Notes: generated from the letters alone by a model not told the origin. A stretch of DNA of 64,000 bases from CBDFJH01 sp965198095 (GCA_965198095.1 OZ240239.1:930001-994000); one strand, 5' to 3'; positions 47,059 to 56,446 are shown, numbered from the stretch's first letter. Numbers and translations are program-made.

Positions 47059-47271
47059 ATGAGACCGGCCGAGATCATCTTCGAGGTAACCGAAGCGTCT
47101 GAAGGCGGATACGACGCCAGAGCGCTTGGGCACAGCATCTTCACCCAGGGAGAAGACTGGAACGACCTGAAGGCCATGGTGCGAGACGCGGTGCTCTGCC
47201 ATTTCGACGATGAAAACGTGCCAAGAGTGATCAGACTGCATCTTGTCAGGGAGGAGGCCATCGCGGTATGA
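47059..47271 (+). CDS. hicB: HicB-like antitoxin
   Basis: The 70-residue protein (MRPAEIIFEVTEASEGGYDA, RALGHSIFTQGEDWNDLKAM, REEAIAV) has the partial RNase-H-like fold typical of HicB-type antitoxins. AGGAAGAG precedes the ATG. Its stop overlaps the hicA ATG as ATGA. It sits between hsdM and hsdS scraps, probably as former cargo of that locus. Confidence 0.8.
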   Translation: MRPAEIIFEVTEASEGGYDARALGHSIFTQGEDWNDLKAMVRDAVLCHFDDENVPRVIRLHLVREEAIAV

Positions 47272-47517
47272 AGCTGCCTCGCGATCTTCCAGGAAACGAG
47301 GTCGCCAGGCTGCTGACCTGTCACTACGGCTACCGCGTGACTCGAACCAGGGGCATACCACATGACTGTGACGTTGACGATCGACGGCAACCGGCACAGC
47401 GTGACCGTACCCAGGCATCGGGATGTGCGTGTCGGGACGCTCGACGGAATCATTGCCGATATGGCGGAGTTCCTCGGTCTGTCCAAGCACGAAGTAAGGG
47501 AAACGCTTTTTGGATGA
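47268..47517 (+). pseudogene. hicA: HicA-like toxin, one frameshift
   Basis: MKLPRDLPGNEVARLL and GYRVTRTRG are the HicA N-terminus. One base later in phase the sequence continues as HMTVTLTIDGNRHSVTVP, RVGTLDGIIADMAEFLGLSK and VRETLFG, which is the normal remainder including the conserved His region. A single extra base near 47355-47365 separates the two. HicA is a small mRNA-cutting toxin; this copy should be inactive unless the indel is an error. Confidence 0.75.
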
Positions 47518-47521
47518 CTCC

Positions 47522-47569
47522 ATGATCGCCGGCCTGAAGCCTTATCCCGCAATGAAGGACTCCGGCGTC
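47522..47569 (+). pseudogene. hsdS: 5' scrap of hsdS (specificity subunit)
   Basis: MIAGLKPYPAMKDSGV is the characteristic opening of many HsdS proteins, normally followed by WLGEVPEHW. It is cut after 16 codons. Confidence 0.65.
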
Positions 47570-47570
47570 G

Positions 47571-47726
47571 GCGGTGATGAAGGACGACACCCAGCTGTAC
47601 AGGGAGTTCGTGGACAACGAAGGCTTCAGGCGTTCGTTGACCGATACGGTCTACGAGCTGGCGTGCGAGCAGGCGAATCCTCTGATCTTCTCGGGCGAAA
47701 AGCGGGGAGAAACAGGCAATGGATAG
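47571..47726 (+). pseudogene. hsdR: 3' scrap of hsdR (type I endonuclease)
   Basis: In the frame ending at TAG 47724-47726 the sequence VMKDDTQLYREFVDNEGFRR and LTDTVYELACEQ resembles the extreme C-terminus of HsdR proteins (acidic, FxDNxxFxxWLxDTVF). It joins directly to the hsdS scrap, as expected for one deletion spanning most of hsdS and hsdR. Confidence 0.55.
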
Positions 47727-47735
47727 GGTTGGACC

Positions 47736-49472
47736 ATGATGGCTGACCAGCGACTCGACGTCGATCCCATCAAGTTCGAAGTCATCCGCAACGCCCTGGT
47801 GGAGGCGACGGAGGAGATGGCAATCGCGCTCCGCCGGTCCGCCTACTCGACGAACATCAAGACCCGGGCCGACTTTTCCTGTACGATCTTCGACAGCCGG
47901 CTCAGGCCCGTGGCCCAGTCTTTTGCCCAGCCCTGCCATCTGGGCTCGCTCGTCATCCTGGCGGCCAGGGCGGTAGAGGCGTATGGACCCGAAAACCTGG
48001 AAGAGGGGGATGCCCTCCTCGTCAACGATCCCTACATGGGCGGTGTACACCTGAATGACATCGCACTCATCTCTCCCGTCTACGACGTAGGCGAACCGTT
48101 CGCCTACGTCGCCAACATGGCCCACCACGTCGACGTTGGCGGCGGGGCTCCGGCGAGCATCGGGGCCTTCCGCGAGGTCTACCAGGAGGGTGTGATCATC
48201 CCGCCGGTGAAGCTGTTGAAAAGAGGGCAGATCGATGACGACGTCTTTCGGCTCGTCCTCGCGCAGATTCGGTCCAAGCGCGAGACCTCCGGGGATTTCC
48301 GGGCCCAGGTGGCGGCCAACAACACCGGCATACGTCGGCTGAACGCCCTGGTGGAACGCCTGGGCGCCGCCGACTTATCGCGATACGTCGACGAGTTGAT
48401 CGCCTACACGGAGCGCCGAACCAGGGTCGAGACGAGCAAGCTTCCCAGGGGTGAGTTCCTTGCCGACGGCTGCGTGGACAACGACGGCTATACGGACAGG
48501 CCGGTCCACCTGCAGGCGAGGGTGGTGATCGACGAGGATGGGGTCTGCTTCGACCTCACGGGCTCCGATCCCCAGCGCCCGGCGCCCGTGAATTCCACGT
48601 ATGCGATGACCTTTGCGGCCTGTGCCTACGTCTTGAAGTGTCTGATGGACCCCGACGTGCCGGTGAACGCAGGGTTTTACAGCCAGGTGAACATGGTGGC
48701 GCCGGAGGGCACGGTCGTCAACTGCACGTCCCCCTACCCCGTCGTCGGAGGCTGGGAGACGCAGGTTCGTCTGACCGACGTGATGCTGAAGGCCCTTTCC
48801 GCCGCCCTCCCCGACCGGATGGTCGCGGGCGGCAAGGCCATGCAGTGTCACGTCGGGTTCGGCGGCAAGGATCCTCGAACGGGCGACTACTACTGCTACC
48901 TTGAAACCCTGGCCGGCGGCTATGGCGCCCGGGCGACCCGGGACGGACCGGATGCCGTTCAGTCCCACGGACAGAACACCGAGAATGCGCCGATCGAAGA
49001 GATCGAAACCAACTATCCGGTCCGCATCACCCGGTACGAGCTCGTGGACGACTCGGACGGGGCCGGCAGGTCCAGGGGCGGGCTCGGCCTGCGCCGGGAC
49101 TACCTGTTCGCGGAACACGGGCCCTCATTTACGGTCTTGGCCGATCGCGACCGATGGGGGCCGTGGGGACTGTTCGGCGGGAGACCCGGTCTGAAGGCCA
49201 GCTATATCCTGAATTCCGGGGGTAAGACGGAGATCCTGAGCTCGAAGGCGACCCTCCAACTCCGTCCCGGAGACGTCGTCAGCTACCGCACCTGCGGCGG
49301 CGGCGGATACGGTCCCCCGGAAGAGCGGGACCCGGAACGGGTACTGCAGGACGTGCGCGAAGCCAAGGTCAGTCCGCGGCGCGCCCGGGAGGTTTACCGC
49401 GTCGCCATCGACACGGCGTCGTGGAGGGTCGACCGTGTGGAGACGGGAAGGCTGCGGGGACAGAAAGCGTAA
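47736..49472 (+). CDS. hyuB: Hydantoinase/oxoprolinase subunit B, second copy
   Basis: The 578-residue paralogue of the gene at 39678 is very similar throughout (DPIKFEVIRNALVEATEEMA, DPYMGGVHLNDIALISPVYD, AHHVDVGGGAPASIGAFREV, YRTCGGGGYGPPEERDPERV). No second A subunit accompanies it, so it may share HyuA or provide an alternative substrate range. It lies 9 bases after the restriction-system scraps, suggesting that a once continuous cluster was split by that locus. The paired ATG ATG start is not marked by a strong ribosome site. Confidence 0.92.
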   Translation: MMADQRLDVDPIKFEVIRNALVEATEEMAIALRRSAYSTNIKTRADFSCTIFDSRLRPVAQSFAQPCHLGSLVILAARAVEAYGPENLEEGDALLVNDPYMGGVHLNDIALISPVYDVGEPFAYVANMAHHVDVGGGAPASIGAFREVYQEGVIIPPVKLLKRGQIDDDVFRLVLAQIRSKRETSGDFRAQVAANNTGIRRLNALVERLGAADLSRYVDELIAYTERRTRVETSKLPRGEFLADGCVDNDGYTDRPVHLQARVVIDEDGVCFDLTGSDPQRPAPVNSTYAMTFAACAYVLKCLMDPDVPVNAGFYSQVNMVAPEGTVVNCTSPYPVVGGWETQVRLTDVMLKALSAALPDRMVAGGKAMQCHVGFGGKDPRTGDYYCYLETLAGGYGARATRDGPDAVQSHGQNTENAPIEEIETNYPVRITRYELVDDSDGAGRSRGGLGLRRDYLFAEHGPSFTVLADRDRWGPWGLFGGRPGLKASYILNSGGKTEILSSKATLQLRPGDVVSYRTCGGGGYGPPEERDPERVLQDVREAKVSPRRAREVYRVAIDTASWRVDRVETGRLRGQKA

Positions 49473-49659
49473 GCGGCTTCCGTCGCGAACGGGGGGTGTA
49501 CTGTACCTAGCGCGGCTTCGCTCTGCTTAGCCGCAACCAAACAGGTCTTGGACGACACGAAGCCCGTTGTTTTTCGCGATGCAAGATGTCGTTCATCCTT
49601 TGTGGTGGTAATGACAGCCAACATGGAAGAGGTCCACGATACTGGCATCCATGCCTGCC

Positions 49660-49830
49660 GGATAGGCGGGAGCCGGTTCGACGGTTTAATCACTCCCCCC
49701 TTGAGGGGGAGTCGCCTGCCTGCGTCCGCCTGTCTGCAACAGGCAGGCAGGACAGGCAGGCAGAAGCCGAGCCACCGGCGACGGCTGATGCGGTGGGGGG
49801 ATGTCAACCTCTCTATCCATCAGGTATAGG
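49660..49830. repeat. Dispersed repeat with inserted CTGCCTG palindromes
   Basis: CCCCCCTTGAGGGGGAGTCG and AAGCCGAGCCACCGGCGACG flank a 50-bp nested palindrome at 49714-49763 built of CTGCCTG, CTGTCTG, CAGGCAGG and CAGGCAG arms. The flanks look like one repeat split by the palindrome. Nothing coding is supported in 49473-49995. Confidence 0.65.
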
Positions 49831-49995
49831 AAAACAGCATTAGAAGCCATAAAAATGAATCGTGTGGCGCTGTTTAATCTCCGAACGAACAGGCCTCACA
49901 CAGCCGAACAGAATGCGGATGCGTTTGTCCGTGCAGTCCCGAGAATGGTTCAAATGCTTTTCGACCTCTGACCGCCAGGCAGCCTGGAAGCCGCT

Positions 49996-51528
49996 TCACA
50001 CGTACGCCACGACAATCTCCACGTTCTCCAAGTCCAACGCGACGTCCAGTTCCTCGTTCTTCTTCCTGAGGATCACCTCCACCTCGTTGTTCCCCGTCCG
50101 CACTTCCGGGCCCTCCGTGACGTCGTACTCGATCCACTTGTCGCTTTTCCAGGCGCTCGACGCGCGCCCTCTCGCGTAGCTCCCCACAGGGTGGGCGATG
50201 GCGCCCCGGAGGTCGTACTCGGTCTGACCCTGCGGCAGACGTTCGCCGTTCAGCCTGACCTCCAGCTCGTCCGCGGGTGAAATGTTGTTGACCCTCAGCC
50301 GCAGCGTGAGCCCGGCCAGACGCCCGTCGTGCCGGGCGCCGGCGATGTCGTCGTCCACCCGGATGCGAATCGTGGCGCCGGTCCCGTCTGTCGAGGTCTC
50401 CAACGGACAGGGAAGCTGCTTGGGGTAGGTGAACCGGGGCAGCGCCCTGCCCGACCATTCCATACGGCGCGTCACCTGGTATTTTTTGTTCCTCCGCGCC
50501 ATCAACGCCGGATCGGCCATCTCCTTCAGGTGAGGCATCTCCATCCCTTCGAGGTGGTAGTAGTTGCCCGCGTTGAAGATGTGAAGGCCGTCCACCCCGG
50601 CATTCCAATAGTGTGTGGCCACGGCCCGCCACATGTCCACCGTCATCAGAGACGGGGAACGGGGCTCGAATCCGGCGAACACGAGCGTCTCCGTGCCCTG
50701 CGCCGCTTTGACGCACACCTCGACCGGCATCTCGAACTCGGCGTAACGAATGCCGGAAAACGTTGCGATATCGACCAGTCCGTCCCGGATCCACCTCAGG
50801 ATGTCGATTCCGATCCCGTGGCAGACATCGGCGACGGAGGGTACGCGCACCTCCAGCGGGATGGGATGGCCGCTGCGTTCCGCGGACGCGCGGAGCAGAT
50901 CCCGGATTTCGCCGATCCACCGGGTCATCACGTCCCGGTTGGCGTCCGCCTCCGCCGCCTTGAACAGCGTGGGCATGCGGTTGAAATCCAGCTCGAGGCC
51001 GTCCACGTCCCAGCGATCCAGCGTCTCGCGAACGATCTCCTTCCGGTAGTCTCGGACCTCCGGGTGCGCGAAATCGAGGGCGCCCTTCCACCTCGCGTCG
51101 ATCGGGCAGTCCTCGCCGATGTGGAATTCCGGGTGGTCCACCCAGAACTTCGGGTGCCGGTCGCGAGCGCAGTGGTGCACGTCGTTCACACGGATGCCGG
51201 CGAAGAAGGCCATCCCGGCCGCGCGCGTGGCCGCGATCGTCTCGGCCGTCGTATCCACGCCCTGCGCCTCGAAATGCGCCTTGTGCTTCTTCTGGCGCCA
51301 CCGCGAGAGGTCATTGTAGGGCGGTTGCGCACCCACCCCCACTTCGTCCTTGCTCTCATTCATGTGATAGTCCAGGACGTTCACCTGCGTACCGGCGCAC
51401 CAGCCGACCGATCGTTCGAGAAATTCCTCCATCTTGGCCGGAACCTCCAGCGCCACGAACGGAAACGCCTCATCCACGTGAAAAATCAAGTGATGGTGAT
51501 CTCGCCCACCCAGATTGATCGTCGCCAT
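49996..51528 (-). CDS. Glycosyl-hydrolase-like (GHL10-type) TIM-barrel protein
   Basis: The protein is 510 residues from the ATG preceded by AGGAGGGCGGAAGG; an in-frame start 450 bases upstream would run through the opposing antitoxin relic and is rejected. It opens MATINLGGRDHHHLIFHVDE. The barrel shows GMAFFAGIRVNDVHH, DFAHPEVRDYRKEIV and DGLELDFNRMP with acidic residues at strand ends, as in family-10-like glycosidases. Residues about 400-510 form a beta sandwich (ELEVRLNGERLP, NNEVEVILRKK). There is no signal peptide, so it is probably cytoplasmic. Substrate unknown. Confidence 0.75.
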   Translation of the reverse strand: MATINLGGRDHHHLIFHVDEAFPFVALEVPAKMEEFLERSVGWCAGTQVNVLDYHMNESKDEVGVGAQPPYNDLSRWRQKKHKAHFEAQGVDTTAETIAATRAAGMAFFAGIRVNDVHHCARDRHPKFWVDHPEFHIGEDCPIDARWKGALDFAHPEVRDYRKEIVRETLDRWDVDGLELDFNRMPTLFKAAEADANRDVMTRWIGEIRDLLRASAERSGHPIPLEVRVPSVADVCHGIGIDILRWIRDGLVDIATFSGIRYAEFEMPVEVCVKAAQGTETLVFAGFEPRSPSLMTVDMWRAVATHYWNAGVDGLHIFNAGNYYHLEGMEMPHLKEMADPALMARRNKKYQVTRRMEWSGRALPRFTYPKQLPCPLETSTDGTGATIRIRVDDDIAGARHDGRLAGLTLRLRVNNISPADELEVRLNGERLPQGQTEYDLRGAIAHPVGSYARGRASSAWKSDKWIEYDVTEGPEVRTGNNEVEVILRKKNEELDVALDLENVEIVVAYV

Positions 51529-51727
51529 CCTTCCGCCCTCCTTGAACGCGTTGGTGATCCATTTCCCGGCCACGGCGATCAGACGGTCTACATAGTAACT
51601 TAATATTGAAGTCGTCTCAAGGCAACCCGCAGCCGGTGAAGCGAACGGCTGAAAAGTTGCCATGCCATGCTTGACCGATTTGCCAAATGGGTCAAAAGAA
51701 TAGACCTGTTTCTTTGGAGGCCATTCG

Positions 51728-51957
51728 ATGAAGTCGATTCCCATAAGCGAGTTCAAGGCGAAGTGCGCCGCCGTCCTCAAGGAAGTCAACGACACGAACG
51801 AGACCGTCCTCGTTACGCGCCACGGCAGGCCTTTCGCGGAGATCCCCGCGGCCACAGAGGCGACCTCGAGGACGTCGTCCGGCGCTTTCGCGGAACCGTC
51901 AGGCAGCGCGGTGATATCGTAAAGCCCACAGGCGCACGCTGGAACGTATCGCAGTGA
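51728..51957 (+). pseudogene. Phd-type antitoxin, frameshifted
   Basis: MKSIPISEFKAKCAAVLKEV and ETVLVTRHGRPFAEI are a Phd/YefM N-terminus. Near 51855 the normal C-terminal part (LEDVVRRFRGTV, GDIVKPTGARWNVSQ) continues in another frame to a TGA at 51955-51957. AGG precedes the ATG. The stop overlaps the toxin GTG as GTGA, the usual arrangement. Confidence 0.75.
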
Positions 51958-52348
51958 CCCTGCTCGACACCCACGCACTCATCTGGTTTCTTTCGTTACC
52001 AGGGGAACTGTCTCGCCGGGCACAGCGGGCGATTCGTCACGCCTTCGACGGTGAGGGCGCCGGTATCACGACATCACGCTGTGGGAGATCGCGATGCTTG
52101 CCGAGAGACGGCGAATCGAGCTGGAAGGCGACGTGCGGGACTGGCTCGAGGGCCTCTCGGACCTGCCCGACTTCCACTTCCATCGAGTGACTCCTGCGGT
52201 CGCATCCCTCGGTTCGAGTTTGCCCGGCCGGTTTCGCGAAGACCCCGCCGACCGGATCATCGTGGCCACTGCAATGGTGGGAGACATCCCGTTGGTCACC
52301 AAAGACACGCACATACGGCGCTATCGATACGTTCAGACGATCTGGTGA
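51954..52348 (+). pseudogene. vapC: PIN-domain toxin (VapC-like), frameshifted
   Basis: TLLDTHALIWFL opens a PIN domain. After about 38 codons, near 52065, the frame must change to continue HDITLWEIAMLAERRRIELE, EDPADRIIVATAMVGDIPLV and TKDTHIRRYRYVQTIW. All four acidic positions exist across the two frames. With the frameshifted antitoxin this pair looks dead, or the region has indel errors. Confidence 0.75.
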
Positions 52349-52517
52349 AAGCCTTGCGCATGGCGGCAATCGGCGTCCGGCGTCCGTTTTCGCTTTATTT
52401 CCGTAGCGGCGCCATTCAATCCGCGTATTCCGGGTCGTTCGTCCGCAAGGTCCGGTAAATCACTTCTCAAAAATTGCCGTATCCCGTATATTAGCCCTGC
52501 CGGAAGGAGAATCCACG

Positions 52518-54167
52518 ATGAGGAAGTTCCTCTTTGCGCGATGGACGATTGTGGCCGTGTCCGGGCTGGTGGGGGCGGGGTGCGGAAAAAGCCAGCCCTT
52601 CTCGCCGGACGTCGAACAGAAGCCGGCCGGTTTTCGAAAGCCGGCGCTCAGACCGGCGCTGGTTTACGGTACGGTCGTCGCTGCAACCGTGATTCGGGAT
52701 CGCGAGTTGGCATCGGGCGTGGAGGTTGCGTTCTCGCGCGCCATCTCCGGCCGGTCGGCCGACTACGCCTGGAGGGACACGACCGATGAGCGCGGCCGGG
52801 TGGAGGTCAGAATCACGGCGGAGCCGGAAGGATCCTTCGAGCGCGTGGGGACAACCGGCTACTATCGCGCGGTTGCCAGCGACGCCATGAGCCGGGAAGT
52901 CGTGGGTGAGTGGGGAAGCATCCCGATTAACGATGGGAAAACCACGGAATTGATCCTGGAGGTCGGAAGGCGGGCGATGTTCAGATGGGATTTGAGAGAC
53001 AGATTCGATCTTCAGACACTCGGCCCGATACCCTATCCGTCGGACAACCCCTACGGCCCGCAAAAAGTCGCCCTGGGAAGGCTGCTCTTCTCCGATCCGA
53101 TCCTGGGTGGCGAGCGGGACGTGGCTTGCGGGACGTGCCACATCGCGGAACGCGCCTTTGTCGACGGTCGCCAATTCGGCGCGGGCGTGAGCGGCGTCGG
53201 CCTGGGCGAAGATCGCACGCTTTCGACCTCATCCATCTCCGGGGACCCGATTTCAGCCGAGCCCAGGAATGTGATGACGATTCTGAACACGGCGTTCAAT
53301 GCGGACGAGGGAGGGCTTCCCACCCCCTTCGGATTTTTTGCCGTGGACGGCAAGGCGAGAGGGCTGGAGGAGCTGGTTACGATTCCGATCGCCAACCAGG
53401 TCGAAATGCGCGGAGATGCCTATCCCGAGGAGGTCGCCCTGGATAGCGTCGTGGCAAGGCTTCGAGCCATTCCCGAATACGTCCGGCTTTTCGAGCAGGC
53501 CTTCCCGGAGATGCAAACCGGGGACGCCGCCGCTGTCGATGGGTCCACATACAGACGCGCCGTGGCGGCCTATGCGCGGGAACTGGTCACGCGAAACTCA
53601 CCCTACGACCGCTATGTAACGGGCGAAGAAGATGCGTTGACCGACGAACAGAAATCGGGTCTGGAACTGTTCTTCACCAAGGCCAAGTGTTCCGCCTGCC
53701 ACACCGGACCCATGTTCAGCGACTACCGGTTCATCGTTCAAGGCGTGCCTCAGGTCGGGTCGGGCAAGGGCGCGGGCGACGATTTCGGTCGGGAGGAATT
53801 CACGGAGGATCCTGCAGACCGGTACGCCTTCCGCACACTCACGCTTCGAAACGTGGCGCTGACCGCGCCCTACATGCACGATGGCGTTTTTGAAACGCTC
53901 GACGAAGTCGTAAGATTTTACAACGATGGCGCCCAGCCGCGCCATCCCCTCGTGACAGATGACATGATGGATCCCGTCCTGGTTGAGCCCCTGGGCTTGA
54001 GCGACGCGGAAATAGACGCCATTGTCGCCTTCATGGAGGCGCTGACCGATCCGGGAACATCCCTGGATCCCTTCCTCCTGACCGTTCCAGGCCAGGTACC
54101 CAGTGGGCTCACGCCGCTCCTGGGTGCGCGCGCGGCCGGGGAGACCGCATTCGATTCCGGAAGATAG
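52518..54167 (+). CDS. Di-haem cytochrome c peroxidase (MauG/CcpA family) lipoprotein with extra N-terminal domain
   Basis: The protein has 549 residues. A lipoprotein signal ends at Cys22 (VSGLVGAGC). Residues about 48-150 are a domain not normally part of this family (VAFSRAISGRSADYAW, GYYRAVASD, EVVGEWGSIPIN), related to residues 213-308 of the secreted protein at 2201-3451. Residues about 165-535 are a di-haem peroxidase: haem sites CGTCH (204-208) and CSACH (391-395), conserved LGRLLFSDPILGG, LRNVALTAPYMHDG and the C-terminal LxAFMEALTD. It would reduce peroxide or oxidise a partner in the periplasm. AAGGAG precedes the ATG. Confidence 0.9.
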   Translation: MRKFLFARWTIVAVSGLVGAGCGKSQPFSPDVEQKPAGFRKPALRPALVYGTVVAATVIRDRELASGVEVAFSRAISGRSADYAWRDTTDERGRVEVRITAEPEGSFERVGTTGYYRAVASDAMSREVVGEWGSIPINDGKTTELILEVGRRAMFRWDLRDRFDLQTLGPIPYPSDNPYGPQKVALGRLLFSDPILGGERDVACGTCHIAERAFVDGRQFGAGVSGVGLGEDRTLSTSSISGDPISAEPRNVMTILNTAFNADEGGLPTPFGFFAVDGKARGLEELVTIPIANQVEMRGDAYPEEVALDSVVARLRAIPEYVRLFEQAFPEMQTGDAAAVDGSTYRRAVAAYARELVTRNSPYDRYVTGEEDALTDEQKSGLELFFTKAKCSACHTGPMFSDYRFIVQGVPQVGSGKGAGDDFGREEFTEDPADRYAFRTLTLRNVALTAPYMHDGVFETLDEVVRFYNDGAQPRHPLVTDDMMDPVLVEPLGLSDAEIDAIVAFMEALTDPGTSLDPFLLTVPGQVPSGLTPLLGARAAGETAFDSGR

Positions 54168-54513
54168 CGTTCTCTTTCCGTCGACGCGGTCGATTCCGCC
54201 AAACCTTCTCCTCCGACGCAACTTCTGAAGTCTCCGCCCGGTCCGAAAGCGCTCAGGGCTGCTTTCTCCCTCGCCCGGCGCTCGCGAACGGGTCCGGTCC
54301 GCCGTTCTTCATTGGGCAGTCACTCGCCTCGTTTCGCGGGCGAGCGGGCGTTCGCTCGTCGAAGATCTGCCCGAGGACATTGGAGATGCCTTTTCCAACC
54401 CGCAAACCACGTCGATTTCCCCTTTGTCTTTCGAGTATGCCGAGGCTATTTTACGGCATGGATCCGTTTCCAAGGTGGCGTTCATACGGTCGTGACTTCA
54501 GGAGGAGGCGTCT
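54168..54513. other. Gene-free stretch before transketolase
   Basis: I see no repeat family or conserved frame here; the only clear signal is the GGAGG ribosome site of the next gene. Confidence 0.5.
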
Positions 54514-56352
54514 GTGAACGGCAAGGTAGGCAACCTTCAAGCGATGGCCGACCGTCTCAGAGCGCACAGCATTCGGTCCACGTTCGAGGCAGGTTCGGGG
54601 CATCCCACATCCTGTCTGTCGGCAGCGGATCTGGTTTCCGCGCTTTTTTTCGGGGTGATGCGCTTCGACCCGAAGCAGCCCGGGCTTCCGAACAACGACC
54701 GTTTCGTCCTCTCGAAAGGCCACGCCGCGCCATTGCTCTATGCGGCCTGGAGTGAAGCCGGAGCCTTTCCGGTGGAAGAGCTGCTCAACCTGCGTCGGAT
54801 CGACTCGGACCTGGAAGGGCATCCGACCGCGAGGCTTCCGTTCGTGGACGTGGCGACAGGCTCTTTGGGGCAAGGATTGTCCGCCGGGGCAGGCATCGCG
54901 CTGAGCGGAAAACACCTCGATCGGCTGGACTACCGCGTCTACGTTCTCCTGGGAGACGGCGAAACCGCGGAGGGCGCGGTCTGGGAAGCGGCCGCGTTCG
55001 CGAGCCATTACAAGCTGGACAACCTGTGCGCAATCGTGGATGGCAATCGGCTGGGGCAAAGCCAAGCCACCATGTACGGGCACGACCTCGGTCCGCTCGC
55101 ACGGCGTTTCGAGGCCTTCGGCTGGCACACGTCGGTGATCGACGGGCACGATTTCGGGCAGATTCTGCAGGCCTGCGAAGAAGCAGCCGGCACCCGTGAA
55201 CGGCCGACGGCCATTATCGCGAAAACGCTGAAGGGAAAAGGCGTCTCTTTTCTGGAGGATAGAGACGGATTGCACGGCAAGCCTCTGGAAAGCAGGGAGG
55301 ATGTCGACCGCGCGCTTTCCGAGCTCGACCTGAGGAACGAAGTTCGAGTTTCCGTGAGCGGCGTTGCACCGAACGGAACCCCTTCGCCCAGGATTGGAAG
55401 GTTGCCCCCTCCCCGCTACGAGATCGGCCAAATGGTCGCCGCGCGCAACGCCTACGGAGACGCTTTGGCCCGCCTGGGGAGCGTGGACCCCCGCGTGGTT
55501 GCGTTGGACGGGGATACGAAGAACTCCACTTTCTCCGAAACCTTCCTGAAGGCCCATCCCGAACGATTCTTTGAATGCTTTATTGCGGAACAGAACCTCG
55601 TCGGCGTGGGCGTCGGCCTGGGCGCGCGGGGCAAAATTCCGTTTGTCTCCACCTTCGCGGCCTTTTTCGCCCGCGCCTACGATCAGATCCGGATGGCGGC
55701 CATCTCGCGCGCCAACTTGAAGATGGCAGGGTCGCACGCGGGCGTCTCTATCGGCCAGGATGGTCCATCCCAGATGGGGCTCGAAGATCTGGCCTGCATG
55801 AGGACGATACCCGGCTGTACCGTCCTCTACCCTTCCGATGCGGTCTCGGCCGAAGCCTCCGTCAGGTTGGCCGTCGAGAACGACGGGATGTTCTTCATCC
55901 GAATCACCCGGCCCAGTACGCCGGTCGTTTACCCGAACGACGCGCCGTTCGAGATCGGCAGCGCAAAAGTGCTCCGTTCCAGCAAGGAAGATGCCGCAAC
56001 GGTCGTGGCCGCGGGCGTCACCTTGTTCGAGGCGCTGAAGGCCTGCGATCGATTGGAGAGGGAAGGCGTGAAGGTGCGCGTCATCGACCTCTTCTCAGTC
56101 AAACCCGTTGATGTCGAGACGCTGCGGAAGGCTGCCCGGGAGACCGGCGGCAAGGTCATCACGGTCGAGGATCACTATCCGGAGGGGGGCATCGGCGAAG
56201 CTGTCGAGTCGGCGCTTTCAGCGACGGGGGCTCGCATCCGGCGTCTCGCCGTGGAGGGTCTTCCCCGATCGGGAAAGCCGGAGGAGCTCATGGCCCGGTT
56301 CCGGATCGACGCGGAGCATATTGCCGCGGCCGTTCGGGAGATGAGCGGATAG
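54514..56352 (+). CDS. tkt: Transketolase
   Basis: The 612-residue enzyme transfers two-carbon units between sugar phosphates with thiamine diphosphate in the pentose-phosphate pathway. It is the short, single-chain form, shorter than the 660-residue E. coli type. GSGHPTSCLSAADL, KGHAAPLLYAAW, GSLGQGLSAGAGIAL and the ThDP motif LLGDGETAEGAVWEAAAFAS are present. The pyrimidine half has FIAEQNLVGVGVGL with the catalytic Glu, plus STFAAFFARAYDQIRM. A GTG start follows GGAGG. It stands alone. Confidence 0.93.
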   Translation: MNGKVGNLQAMADRLRAHSIRSTFEAGSGHPTSCLSAADLVSALFFGVMRFDPKQPGLPNNDRFVLSKGHAAPLLYAAWSEAGAFPVEELLNLRRIDSDLEGHPTARLPFVDVATGSLGQGLSAGAGIALSGKHLDRLDYRVYVLLGDGETAEGAVWEAAAFASHYKLDNLCAIVDGNRLGQSQATMYGHDLGPLARRFEAFGWHTSVIDGHDFGQILQACEEAAGTRERPTAIIAKTLKGKGVSFLEDRDGLHGKPLESREDVDRALSELDLRNEVRVSVSGVAPNGTPSPRIGRLPPPRYEIGQMVAARNAYGDALARLGSVDPRVVALDGDTKNSTFSETFLKAHPERFFECFIAEQNLVGVGVGLGARGKIPFVSTFAAFFARAYDQIRMAAISRANLKMAGSHAGVSIGQDGPSQMGLEDLACMRTIPGCTVLYPSDAVSAEASVRLAVENDGMFFIRITRPSTPVVYPNDAPFEIGSAKVLRSSKEDAATVVAAGVTLFEALKACDRLEREGVKVRVIDLFSVKPVDVETLRKAARETGGKVITVEDHYPEGGIGEAVESALSATGARIRRLAVEGLPRSGKPEELMARFRIDAEHIAAAVREMSG

Positions 56353-56446
56353 GAAGACATCTTGCAACGCGCGGGCCGGGTCGAGCCTCGGAACCGGTCT
56401 GATCGCCTCGCGCGCGACCTGGAGACGGGCGTCTTCCTACCCTGAA

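Noticed and set aside
51529..51978. N-terminal extension of the glycosidase-like gene to 51978
   Set aside because: It overlaps the opposing antitoxin relic and has no family-like sequence; a strong ribosome site marks the ATG at 51528.
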